Assembly: GCA_016721005.1 (NCBI GenBank)
Contig: JADKJM010000005.1
Span: 372,001-436,000 of the forward strand
Source of the DNA: Flavobacteriales bacterium
GTDB taxonomy: Bacteria > Bacteroidota > Bacteroidia > Flavobacteriales_F > PHOS-HE28
Length of the DNA stretch: 64,000 nt
Reading direction: 5' to 3'
Below are positions 1-7,364 of the stretch, piece by piece. The notes under the pieces were generated by a model that saw nothing but the letters and a program-made list of their open reading frames with translations, did not search any database and had not been told where the DNA came from. Both the position numbers and the translations under genes were made by a program. Position 1 is the stretch's first letter. Each line of letters opens with the position of its first letter.

Positions 1-1028
1 TGCCGGGGATCATCATCGCCATGCGCGAAGCGATCGAACGCGCAGGCGGAGAGGTGCGGTTCAACAGCCGCGTGACCGATCTGTTGATCGAGCAGCCGCG
101 GATGCGTGGGGTGCAACTCGCGGATGGATCGACGCTGGAAGCGGATGTGGTGGTGCTCGCCACCGGACATGGCGCACGCGACATCTACCACTTGCTCCAT
201 TCGAAAGGTGTCCGCATCGAGCGCAAGGACTTTGCGATCGGCGTGCGCGTGGAGCATCCGCAATCGATCATCGATCACGCGCAATACCATTGCGCGGTGC
301 GCGATCCGTTGTTACCCCCAGCGAGCTACAGCCTCGTGCAGCAAGTGGAAGGGCTTGGTGTGTATTCCTTCTGCATGTGTCCTGGCGGGATCATCGCACC
401 ATGCGCGACCTCACCGGATGAAGTGGTGACCAACGGATGGAGCCCGAGCAAGCGCAACAATCCGTTCGCGAATTCGGGGATCGTGGTGAGCCTCACCCCC
501 GGCCCCTCTCCCTCGCTTCGCTCCGCTCGCGATGACGAGAGGGGAGGAATGCACCGAGCGCCTTTCGATCCGCAGGATCCACTAGCAGGCATGAACTACC
601 AACGCGAGGTGGAACACAGCGCGTGGATGGCGGGCGGTCAGCGGCAAAGCGCGCCGGCCCAGCGATTGGATGATTTCATCATGCGTCGCATGTCCATGGA
701 TCTACCCGATTGCAGTTACCTCCCGGGCATCGTTCCTTATCGATTGGATGAATTGCTTCCGGTGGAGATCGCTTCTCGCCTGCGCGAAGGCTTCATCGCG
801 TTCGGACAGAAGATGCGTGGCTACCGGACCAATGAAGCCGTGGTCGTCGCTGTGGAGAGCCGCACGAGTTCACCGGTGCGGATCCCGCGCGATCGCGACA
901 CACTTCAACATGTGGAAGTGGAAGGACTCTATCCCTGTGGCGAAGGCGCTGGTTACGCGGGCGGGATCGTGAGTGCTGCGATGGATGGTGAGCGCGTGGC
1001 CGCCGCGATACGGATCCCAGCGTCCTAA
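1..1028 (+). CDS. NAD(P)/FAD-dependent dehydrogenase, 3' part (5' end outside window)
   Basis: The reading frame is open from the window edge, so the N-terminal FAD-binding Rossmann segment lies upstream. The visible part contains a VVLATGHGARDIY segment typical of the second nucleotide-contact region, and ends with LYPCGEGAGYAGGIVSAAMDGERVA, the FAD-binding C-terminal motif of the uncharacterised FAD-dependent dehydrogenase family (COG2509-like). The substrate is unknown. Around nt 492-546 the frame runs through a palindromic repeat that adds a low-complexity peptide (LTPGPSPSLRSARDDERGG) between SGIVVS and the conserved DPQDPLAGMNYQ stretch; this looks like an in-frame insertion. The stop codon overlaps by about 3 nt the stop of the convergent SpoU methyltransferase gene. 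The family call is fairly sure; the physiological role is not known. Confidence 0.75.
   Translation, partial: PGIIIAMREAIERAGGEVRFNSRVTDLLIEQPRMRGVQLADGSTLEADVVVLATGHGARDIYHLLHSKGVRIERKDFAIGVRVEHPQSIIDHAQYHCAVRDPLLPPASYSLVQQVEGLGVYSFCMCPGGIIAPCATSPDEVVTNGWSPSKRNNPFANSGIVVSLTPGPSPSLRSARDDERGGMHRAPFDPQDPLAGMNYQREVEHSAWMAGGQRQSAPAQRLDDFIMRRMSMDLPDCSYLPGIVPYRLDELLPVEIASRLREGFIAFGQKMRGYRTNEAVVVAVESRTSSPVRIPRDRDTLQHVEVEGLYPCGEGAGYAGGIVSAAMDGERVAAAIRIPAS
492..546. repeat. CTCTCCC-type interspersed palindromic repeat inside a coding region
   Basis: A C-rich stretch beginning CTCACCCCCGGCCCCTCTCCC is followed, after a GC-rich spacer, by GAGAGGGGAGG. The CCCCTCTCC and GGAGAGGGG halves are inverted copies. 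Related copies lie at 52353-52386 (intergenic) and 54813-54847 (inside rsmG). Here it is translated in frame. Confidence 0.7.
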
Positions 1029-1765
1029 TCCGACCGTCGGCTGTATTCCATGCACAAAGCCGAAGCCGCCATGGCCACGTTCAGTGATTCCGCCGCTCCG
1101 TATCGTGGCACCGAGATCATCCGAGGCTTCAACGCACGCACGGCATCTGAAGGGCCATGTGATTCACTTCCTAGTATCAAGATCGCTGGGCGCGGCAACG
1201 GAACATTGAAGACGCTCTCCCCTTCCATCGATGCCAGGTCAAGACGCGCACCTTCCGCACGCAAGCGGCCCAACTCCTTCGGAAGATCACCGCGATGCAC
1301 CGCAACCCGGAAGATCGAACCCATACTCGCTTGCACGCACTTCGGGTTGAATTCATCCACCGCATCCGCGCTGCACACGATCCGCTTCACGCCGAACCAA
1401 TCGGCGATACGAAGGATAGTACCCAGATTGCCCGGATCGGCGATCCCGTCCAACGCGATCACGAATTCATCGGCATCAAGGCGATCGATCACGCCGACCT
1501 TCGGTCGCTCCACCACCGCGATCACCTGATTGCCGCTCTCCAAGGTGCCCATTCGTTCCAACACATGATCCGGCCACACCTGCGTGCGTGCATCATTCGA
1601 TCGTTGCGCAGCCTCTTCCGTGGCGTGGATCTCGCGAATGATGAAGTCCGTGGCGAGCAGATCTTCCACCAACTTGGGACCCTGCACCAGGAAAGCGCCT
1701 TCCTGATCCCGGTACTTCCTTTGGTGTAGGGCGCGCACCGATGCGATTACGGACTTGATGCTCAA
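1025..1765 (-). CDS. TrmH/SpoU-family RNA 2'-O-methyltransferase
   Basis: About 246 residues. The N-terminal substrate-binding part (KYRDQEGAFLVQGPKLVEDLL) is typical of RlmB/TsnR-like enzymes. The C-terminal SPOUT domain has all three motifs: IADPGNLGTILRIADWFG, ILGSESHG and SLNVAMAASALCMEY. It should transfer a methyl group from SAM to a ribose 2'-OH in rRNA or tRNA; the exact nucleotide cannot be read from sequence. I chose the TTG at 1763-1765 as start because it immediately precedes SIKSVIASVRALHQRKYRD, where the family begins; the upstream in-frame extension is unlike the family. It is divergent from the TamL gene, a pairing common in Bacteroidota, and its 5' codons overlap the candidate tamL promoter. 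Confidence 0.85.
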   Translation of the reverse strand: MSIKSVIASVRALHQRKYRDQEGAFLVQGPKLVEDLLATDFIIREIHATEEAAQRSNDARTQVWPDHVLERMGTLESGNQVIAVVERPKVGVIDRLDADEFVIALDGIADPGNLGTILRIADWFGVKRIVCSADAVDEFNPKCVQASMGSIFRVAVHRGDLPKELGRLRAEGARLDLASMEGESVFNVPLPRPAILILGSESHGPSDAVRALKPRMISVPRYGAAESLNVAMAASALCMEYSRRSD

Positions 1766-1781
1766 GGGTCGGATATATTTG
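1755..1781 (+). promoter_or_regulatory. Candidate promoter (TTG ... TATATTTG) of the TamL gene
   Basis: TATATTTG at 1774-1781 is an exact match to the Bacteroidota -7 box TAnnTTTG; a TTG at 1755-1757 gives a 16-nt spacer, slightly short. Transcription would start near 1787. That lies inside any ATG-initiated (nt 1755) version of the downstream gene, and so favours the later TTG start at 1842. Confidence 0.5.
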
Positions 1782-1841
1782 GCCGTGCTCGATCGCAACG
1801 CACGGCGAACGACGCCCAAAATAGGCAGCTCCATCCGTTCC

Positions 1842-4322
1842 TTGGGGATCAACCGAACGCATATCACAGCGGGTGTGGCAGCGCTGCTGCTGCTGGCGGG
1901 ATGCGATCCCACCCGGCGCGTGGCCGATGGCCAGTACCTGCTCAAAGCGAATTCCATGCACCTTGAAACCAAGGGCGCCAACAAAGCGGAATTGGAAGCG
2001 ATCCTGAAACAGAAGCCGAACCGACGTGTGTTGGGCGTTCCCTTCTACCTGCACGTGTACAACCTGCCCGATCCGGAACGGATCCCGGAATGGCGAGCGA
2101 AGAAGGACGCCCATATCGACAAGCGCAACGCGAAACGAGTGGCAAAAGGCAAGGAACCGAAGCCCTACCGGCCTGCGCGTGCAGAATGGTTGCGGGAGAC
2201 CGTGGGTGAGGCCCCGGTGACCTTGGACAGCACACTCACCGCCCGCAGCGTGGATCAATTGCGCCTATACATGACCCGTGAAGGTTGGTTCCGGGCCAAG
2301 GTGCGCGACACGGTGAAATTCACCTACCATGCTTGGTATGGCGGTCGGTTGCGTCAGCCAAAAGTGCGGGTGATCTATACCATCACGCCGGGCCCCGAGT
2401 ACACGATCCGTAACGTGCGCTTTACCGTGGATGACCCGGCCATACGTGACCTGGTGCAGCGGCGGGCCGAGGCAACGCTCCTGAAGACGGGTGATCGTTT
2501 CGATGACGATGTCCTGGACCAGGAACGCACCCGCATAGCGAATGAGTTGCGCAACGAAGGGTACCTGTACTTCACCCGCGAGTTGATCCAGTATATCGCT
2601 GACACCACCGTCGGCGGTCATCAAGTGGACCTCGACCTGCGCATGGAGCGCCCCTTGGCCAAGGAACACCGTGGTCTTACGGGAACCCCTGAAGGATCGG
2701 AGTACATCATCGACAAGGTGTTCATTTCAACGACTCGGCAGGTGCGTGGTGCGATCCCGGTTCCTGCGGACACGTTGGACGAGGCTGGCTACCGCTTCCG
2801 ATTCCATGAACGCCTACCCTACAAACCGAAAGCGTTGTTGCACGCGGTCTTCCTTCATCCCAACGAATCCTTCCGCCAGAGCAATGCCACCCGCACCTAC
2901 CGCCGATTGACCGGATTGAGCGTATTCGACCGCGTGGACATCACGTACGATACCACGGGCACCTTTGGTTCCAGGAAGGCGAACGCGCATATCTCGCTAT
3001 TGCCGGGGAGGCAGCAGAGCTTTTCGCTGGAAGGCTTCACCACCAACCGGGGCGGCGCATTGGGCACCACGATCACGATCGGGTATCGTCACCGGAACCT
3101 GTTCCGCACGCTGGGATCCATCCAAGGCCAGATCGGTGTCGGCTTGGAGGCGCAACAGAAGATCACCGGCGGTAATGATGCAACCACGGTCGGTGTCGGT
3201 ACCGGATCCGTCTTCAACACCATCAGCATCGGGCCGGAGGTCACGATCTCCTTCCCATCAGGCATCGGATCGAACCGTGCCGGAGGTGGGAAGTTCTTTA
3301 TCACTTCGTTGTACAACTACCAGCAACGCCCGGACTATACACGATCCCTGAACAAGGTATCCCTTGGTCTGCAATGGAACAATTCCAAGTCCACTGTGAT
3401 GGCGTATTACCCGTTCGAATTGAACAGCATCCGCATACCGAGGCTTTCGAGTGCGTTCCGTAATTATCTGGTCGACGCCAATGACCCGGTCCTTCGCGAC
3501 AGCTACACGAACCACATGATCGTCGGTGTGGGACTCGGGCGATTCGTGGTGACCCACGCCACCCCTGAAGGGGAGGATCGCATCAACTCGTTCTATGCCC
3601 GTGGAGCGTTCGAACTTGCCGGGACGGCCCTGCGTGGCATCAATGAACTTTTCCATGCGCCGATCACCACGGACACCGTCGGCAACAGCTTCCACACGCT
3701 GCTCGGTGTTCGCTACGCGGAATTCGTCAAACTGGACGCCGACCTCCGATGGCGGCACACCTTGCACGAGAAGAGCAGTTTGGCCTTCCGTCTGGCTGGT
3801 GGTGCGGGCCTTCCTTACGGAAACCTCGGTGTGCTGCCCTTCGAGACGAGCTTCTTCGTGGGCGGTGCGAACGGCTTGCGCGCATGGCGTGCGCGCTCGA
3901 TCGGTCCGGGATCCTATAGTTCGCCATTGGTCGCCTTCGATCGGATCGGTGAAATGCGCCTGGAGGGAAATGCGGAATACCGCTTCGACCTGATCGGGGT
4001 CGTGGAAGGTGCGCTCTTCGTGGATGTGGGCAACATATGGAACCTGAAGGACGACCCACGAAAGCCGGGGGGGCAATTCACCACTGATTTCGTGAGCGAG
4101 TTGGCGGTCGGCACCGGCGCCGGAGTACGGTTGAACTTCGATTTCTTCATCGTCCGCTTCGATCTCGGCCTTCAGACCAAGGATCCATCGCTACCCGCTG
4201 GCGAGCGTTGGCTCTTCCAACCCAAGGATGAATACGAAGCGCGCTTGGCCGAATTGCAGAGCACCACGCTTCACTACAAGCCGGAGTTGAATTTCAATCT
4301 GGGGATCGGGTATCCGTTCTAG
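1842..4322 (+). CDS. tamL: TamA/BamA-superfamily outer-membrane lipoprotein (TamL type)
   Basis: About 826 residues. The N-terminus has a short lipoprotein signal ending in a lipobox (ALLLLAGC). Then come POTRA-like segments, including one around YTITPGPEYTIRNVRFTV and another around FDRVDITYD. The C-terminal half is a 16-strand-like BamA/TamA barrel with the late GGANGLRAWRARSIGPGSY segment (equivalent of the BamA lid-loop region) and a terminal NFNLGIGYPF beta-signal ending in Phe. Established: Bacteroidota carry a lipidated TamA variant, TamL, involved in outer-membrane homeostasis. No tamB is visible next to it. The start is a TTG at 1842, chosen because it precedes INRTHITAGVAALLLLAGC and lies downstream of the TATATTTG box; an ATG at 1755 is the alternative. 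Confidence 0.8.
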   Translation: MGINRTHITAGVAALLLLAGCDPTRRVADGQYLLKANSMHLETKGANKAELEAILKQKPNRRVLGVPFYLHVYNLPDPERIPEWRAKKDAHIDKRNAKRVAKGKEPKPYRPARAEWLRETVGEAPVTLDSTLTARSVDQLRLYMTREGWFRAKVRDTVKFTYHAWYGGRLRQPKVRVIYTITPGPEYTIRNVRFTVDDPAIRDLVQRRAEATLLKTGDRFDDDVLDQERTRIANELRNEGYLYFTRELIQYIADTTVGGHQVDLDLRMERPLAKEHRGLTGTPEGSEYIIDKVFISTTRQVRGAIPVPADTLDEAGYRFRFHERLPYKPKALLHAVFLHPNESFRQSNATRTYRRLTGLSVFDRVDITYDTTGTFGSRKANAHISLLPGRQQSFSLEGFTTNRGGALGTTITIGYRHRNLFRTLGSIQGQIGVGLEAQQKITGGNDATTVGVGTGSVFNTISIGPEVTISFPSGIGSNRAGGGKFFITSLYNYQQRPDYTRSLNKVSLGLQWNNSKSTVMAYYPFELNSIRIPRLSSAFRNYLVDANDPVLRDSYTNHMIVGVGLGRFVVTHATPEGEDRINSFYARGAFELAGTALRGINELFHAPITTDTVGNSFHTLLGVRYAEFVKLDADLRWRHTLHEKSSLAFRLAGGAGLPYGNLGVLPFETSFFVGGANGLRAWRARSIGPGSYSSPLVAFDRIGEMRLEGNAEYRFDLIGVVEGALFVDVGNIWNLKDDPRKPGGQFTTDFVSELAVGTGAGVRLNFDFFIVRFDLGLQTKDPSLPAGERWLFQPKDEYEARLAELQSTTLHYKPELNFNLGIGYPF

Positions 4323-4332
4323 CTGCAAGGAA

Positions 4333-4386
4333 GCAGGGGCAGGAACAGGGGCAAGTGATCTCGTTTGCCCCTGCTCCTGCCCCTGC
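4333..4386. terminator. Large hairpin (22-bp arms) between tamL and the aldolase gene
   Basis: The arms 4333-4354 and 4365-4386 are inverted copies (GCAGGGGCAGG... and ...CCTGCCCCTGC) with one mismatch and a 10-nt loop. It begins 11 nt after the tamL stop codon. There is no T-tract, so it may be a transcript-end stabiliser or an interspersed repeat and not a classic terminator. Confidence 0.5.
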
Positions 4387-4413
4387 GCTTTACACCACCC
4401 CACACAGCATCCC

Positions 4414-4421
4414 TACATTTG
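4414..4421 (+). promoter_or_regulatory. Candidate -7 box TACATTTG of the aldolase gene
   Basis: An exact match to TAnnTTTG, 18 nt upstream of the ATG at 4440. This would give a very short leader of roughly 10-12 nt. It lies directly after the hairpin at 4333-4386. I see no convincing -33 TTG at ideal spacing. Confidence 0.5.
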
Positions 4422-4439
4422 CCGCCCACAATCGAAGAC

Positions 4440-5511
4440 ATGGAGACGCTGAAGACCGGGAAGATCGAGGAACTCCTTGGAGCCGAGGCCAGCAACCTGC
4501 TGAGCCACGAATGCAAGACCATCAACAAGACGCAATTGCACTTGCCCGGCCCCGATTTCGTGGACCGCAGCTTCGCACAGAGCAACCGCAGCCCGCAAGT
4601 GATGCGCAGCATGCAGGCCCTGTATGGCAATGGCCGCCTCGCGAATACCGGCTACGTCAGCATCCTACCCGTGGACCAAGGCATTGAGCACAGTGCGGGT
4701 GCCAGCTTCGCACCCAACCCGGCCTATTTCGATCCGGAGAACATCGTGAAGCTCGCGCATGAAGGCGGCTGCAATGCAGTAGCCTCCACGTATGGCGTGT
4801 TGGCAGCGAGTGCCCGGAAATACGCGCACAAGATCCCGTACATCGTGAAGATCAACCACAACGAGTTGATGACCAATCCCAATAAGTTCGACCAAGTGCT
4901 CTTCGGCACGGTGGAAAGCGCGTGGGACATGGGTGCGGTGGCCGTGGGTGCGACCATCTACTTCGGCAGCGATGAGAGCACGCGCCAGATCACCGAGATC
5001 GCAAACGCCTTCCAGCATGCGCATGAGTTGGGCATGGCCACCATCCTCTGGTGCTACTTGCGCAGCCCGGGCTTCAAGGTGGATGGCAAGGATTACCACA
5101 CTGCGGCCGACCTCACCGGACAAGGCGAATCACTTGGGTGTGACCATCCAAGCGGACATCATCAAACAGAAATTGCCGGAGACCAACGGCGGCTACAATG
5201 CGCTGAAGGGTTACGGCAAGACGCACCCGAAAGTCTACAGCGACCTGAGCAGTGACCACCCGATCGACCTCTGCCGCTACCAAGTGGCGAACTGCTACAT
5301 GGGCCGCATTGGATTGATCAATAGCGGCGGGGCCAGCAGCGGGGCAAGCGACATGGCCGAAGCCGTGAAGACCGCCGTGATCAACAAGCGCGCCGGTGGT
5401 CAGGGCTTGATCAGTGGACGTAAAGCATTCCAGCGTCCGATGAACGAAGGCATCGCTCTGCTGAACGCGATCCAGGACGTTTATCTGGACAAGAAGATCA
5501 CCATTGCTTGA
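4440..5511 (+). CDS. fbaB: Class I fructose-bisphosphate aldolase (FbaB/DhnA type), with an apparent 1-nt frameshift
   Basis: Cleaves fructose 1,6-bisphosphate to DHAP and glyceraldehyde 3-phosphate by a Schiff-base mechanism. The protein starts METLKTGKIEELLG and contains LPVDQGIEH, IVKINHNELM (candidate Schiff-base Lys region), VGATIYFGS and, after the break, GRIGLINSGGASSG. The reading frame changes once: near 5121-5130, CAAGGCGAATCAC must lose one G (5124 or 5125) to read TGQANHLGVTIQADIIKQK. Both halves are otherwise intact, and together make about 356 residues, a normal length for the family. Because no other decay is visible and the enzyme is central, a sequencing or assembly indel is more likely than a true pseudogene. 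A TACATTTG promoter-like box precedes it. Confidence 0.85.
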
Positions 5512-5596
5512 TCAGCGCACGGCAGGGTCATTTGCCGCTCGTCGCTGAAGAACTTACCGCTGCTATACGCACCTTCGTCCTACCGAATACGCACTC

Positions 5597-6442
5597 ATGG
5601 GTTGGTTCACACGTACCAAGGAAGGCATCACCACCTCCACCGAGGAGAAGAAGGAGACGCCGGAGGGGCTCTGGTACAAGTGCCCGAGTTGCGATGAGAT
5701 CATGACCTCGGAGGACCACGAGAACAGCCTCTGGGTCTGCAACAAGTGCCAATACCACGAGAAGATCGGCAGCGAGGAATACTTCGCGTTGCTCTTCGAC
5801 GACCACAAGTTCACCGAGATCGGTGCGGACCTCATCGCTGGTGATCCGTTGGTCTTCGAGGACACGAAGAAGTACGTAGACCGCCTAAGCAAGACCCGAA
5901 AGGAATCCGGGCTGAACGATGCCCTTCGCGCAGCAGAAGGAAAGTTGGACAAGCACTACGTGGTGATCGCATGCATGGACTTCCGCTTCATCGGTGGCAG
6001 CATGGGCAGTGTGGTCGGTGAGAAGATCGCGATGGCCATTGATCAGGCCATGCGTCGCAAGTGCCCCTTGATCATCATCAGCAAAAGTGGCGGTGCCCGC
6101 ATGATGGAAGCCGGTTATTCGTTGATGCAGATGGCGAAGACCAGTGCCAAACTCACCCAATTGGCCCGCAAGAAGCTGCCCTACATCAGCATCCTCACCG
6201 ACCCCACCACAGGGGGCGTCACGGCCAGCTTCGCCATGCTCGGCGATCTGAACATCGCCGAACCCAAGGCACTCATCGCCTTCGCTGGACCGCGTGTGGT
6301 GAAGGAGACCATCGGCCGGGACCTGCCGGAGGGCTTCCAGACCAGCGAATTCGTGCTGGAGCACGGCTTCCTGGACAAGATCGTGGAGCGCAAGGACCTG
6401 AAGTCCACGCTGTCGCGGCTTTTCGCGCAGTTCAGGGGCTAG
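5597..6442 (+). CDS. accD: Acetyl-CoA carboxylase carboxyltransferase subunit beta
   Basis: 281 residues, the usual length. It transfers the carboxyl group from carboxybiotin to acetyl-CoA, with AccA as partner, in the first committed step of fatty-acid synthesis in the cytoplasm. The N-terminal zinc ribbon is visible as CPSCDEIM plus CNKCQYHE. The crotonase-like core includes GGSMGSVVGEKIA, SKSGGARMMEAGYSLMQMAK and PTTGGVTASFAMLGD, the acyl-CoA oxyanion-hole region. It stands alone here; accA is not in the window. The ATG at 5597 gives the family-typical start MGWFTR. No clear TAnnTTTG box lies in the 85 nt upstream, so it might be read from the aldolase transcript. Confidence 0.95.
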   Translation: MGWFTRTKEGITTSTEEKKETPEGLWYKCPSCDEIMTSEDHENSLWVCNKCQYHEKIGSEEYFALLFDDHKFTEIGADLIAGDPLVFEDTKKYVDRLSKTRKESGLNDALRAAEGKLDKHYVVIACMDFRFIGGSMGSVVGEKIAMAIDQAMRRKCPLIIISKSGGARMMEAGYSLMQMAKTSAKLTQLARKKLPYISILTDPTTGGVTASFAMLGDLNIAEPKALIAFAGPRVVKETIGRDLPEGFQTSEFVLEHGFLDKIVERKDLKSTLSRLFAQFRG

Positions 6443-6491
6443 GCCAACCGCCCGCACGGGTCCTATCTTTCGGGACCATTCGCCCGCAGTC

Positions 6492-6719
6492 ATGGACTAT
6501 CAGCACCTCATCACCATTGATCCCGAACGCCGCTCCGGCAAACCTTGTGTGCGGGATACGCGCATGACCGTCGGCGATGTGCTGGGCTATCTGGCCAGTG
6601 GCATGAGTCATCCGGAGATCATCGCTGAGTTCCCCAACTTGAATGAGGAGGACCGGGCTGTCCTGGCTTTCGCCGCTGATCGGGAGCGAAGGATCGTGAC
6701 GGTCACAGGTCAGGCATGA
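6492..6719 (+). CDS. DUF433 family protein (putative antitoxin)
   Basis: 75 residues with the DUF433 signature (ITIDPERRSGKPCVRDTRMTVGDVLGYLASGMSHPEIIAEFPNL...), a small winged-helix-like domain. In many genomes DUF433 proteins pair with a DUF5615 PIN-like toxin, with the toxin gene overlapping by ATGA. Exactly that overlap is present here (ATG 6716-6718 inside the TGA 6717-6719), but the partner is broken, so this is probably an orphaned antitoxin. A TATCTTTC sequence at 6464-6471 resembles the Bacteroidota -7 box. Confidence 0.8.
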   Translation: MDYQHLITIDPERRSGKPCVRDTRMTVGDVLGYLASGMSHPEIIAEFPNLNEEDRAVLAFAADRERRIVTVTGQA

Positions 6720-6850
6720 AGTTCCTGATCGACTAGAACTTGCCGCATCAAGCACTTCATGGAGCATTCCGAGGAAAGCCTACTGGTCCTCAGGCGTCCA
6801 TGACCAGGGCGCCTTCCTGACCACCCTTGACCTCGGGGTGCTTCCGGATG
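6716..6850 (+). pseudogene. Remnant of a DUF5615-type PIN-like toxin
   Basis: The frame opens MKFLID, then hits TAG at the seventh codon, followed by NLPHQAL; intact DUF5615 proteins begin MKFLIDxNLP. Further on, in another frame, HDQGAFLTTLDLGVL resembles the family's ILTxDLDFG segment. Only about 135 nt remain, so this is a shortened, frameshifted relic. The position and ATGA overlap with the DUF433 gene support the assignment; the similarity is judged by eye. Confidence 0.55.
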
Positions 6851-6861
6851 CCCAGAAAGTC

Positions 6862-6869
6862 TATATTTG
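6862..6869 (+). promoter_or_regulatory. Candidate -7 box TATATTTG of rpsO
   Basis: Exact TAnnTTTG match 19 nt before the rpsO ATG at 6889. No well-spaced TTG -33 element is evident. Confidence 0.5.
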
Positions 6870-6888
6870 CCGCCTGTTACGAACGACC

Positions 6889-7158
6889 ATGTACCTGACG
6901 AACGAAGCCAAACAGTCCATTTTCACCGAGCACGGTGGTGTTGCTACCAATACCGGCGGGGCCGAAAGCCAGATCGCGCTGTTCACCGCACGGGTGAACC
7001 ACCTCACCGAGCATATGAAGCTGAACAAGAAGGACCACGGCACCGAGAAGGCGCTGACGGACCTCGTGGGCAAGCGGAAGCAACTGCTCAACTATTTGAA
7101 GACACACGAGATCGAGCGTTACCGGGCGATCATCGCCAAGCTCGGCCTACGGAAGTGA
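6889..7158 (+). CDS. rpsO: 30S ribosomal protein S15
   Basis: 89 residues, the exact S15 length, starting MYLTNEAKQSIF. Conserved S15 segments are TGGAESQIALFTARVNHLTEHMKLNKKDHGTEKAL and LVGKRKQLLNYLKTHEIERYRAIIAKLGLRK. It binds 16S rRNA helices 20-22 during small-subunit assembly. As in many bacteria it lies upstream of pnp, but a strong hairpin with a T-run (7209-7239) and two palindromes separate the two genes. The start is fixed by the family N-terminus; a longer upstream frame has no similarity to S15. Confidence 0.97.
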   Translation: MYLTNEAKQSIFTEHGGVATNTGGAESQIALFTARVNHLTEHMKLNKKDHGTEKALTDLVGKRKQLLNYLKTHEIERYRAIIAKLGLRK

Positions 7159-7208
7159 GCCGGCACAAAACCGCCTGTTCGGCGGCAATGACGAATTCCT
7201 GATCGAAG

Positions 7209-7239
7209 GGGGCGATCGCGAAGAGCGACCGCCCCTTTT
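7209..7239 (+). terminator. Rho-independent terminator after rpsO
   Basis: GGGGCGATCGC (7209-7219) pairs with GCGACCGCCCC (7225-7235), with one mismatch and a GAAGA loop, and is followed by TTTT. It lies 50 nt beyond the rpsO stop. Confidence 0.8.
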
Positions 7240-7251
7240 CATTAGGAAATG

Positions 7252-7311
7252 GATGTAGGGGTCGGTCATGACCGACCCGCAATGATGTAGGGGTCGACCA
7301 TGGTCGACCCG
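7252..7311. repeat. Tandem pair of 20-bp CATG-centred palindromes
   Basis: Two perfect palindromes, GGGTCGGTCA/TGACCGACCC (7259-7278) and GGGTCGACCA/TGGTCGACCC (7291-7310), are each preceded by GATGTAGG and spaced 32 bp apart. The second, with its GTAG and G flanks, is identical to the copy inside the NRPS/PKS gene at 38844-38863. They lie in the leader of pnp. Confidence 0.85.
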
Positions 7312-7364
7312 ATGAAACAGAAAGAGACCAACAACCAACAAACGGCGCGAAAGGCGCGCCAACC

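Noticed and set aside
1755..1841. ATG at 1755 as the tamL start
   Set aside because: A perfect TATATTTG box lies inside it, and the lipoprotein signal works from the TTG at 1842.
5100..5135. Programmed frameshift in the aldolase gene
   Set aside because: No slippery heptamer or downstream pseudoknot is evident; a simple extra G explains it.
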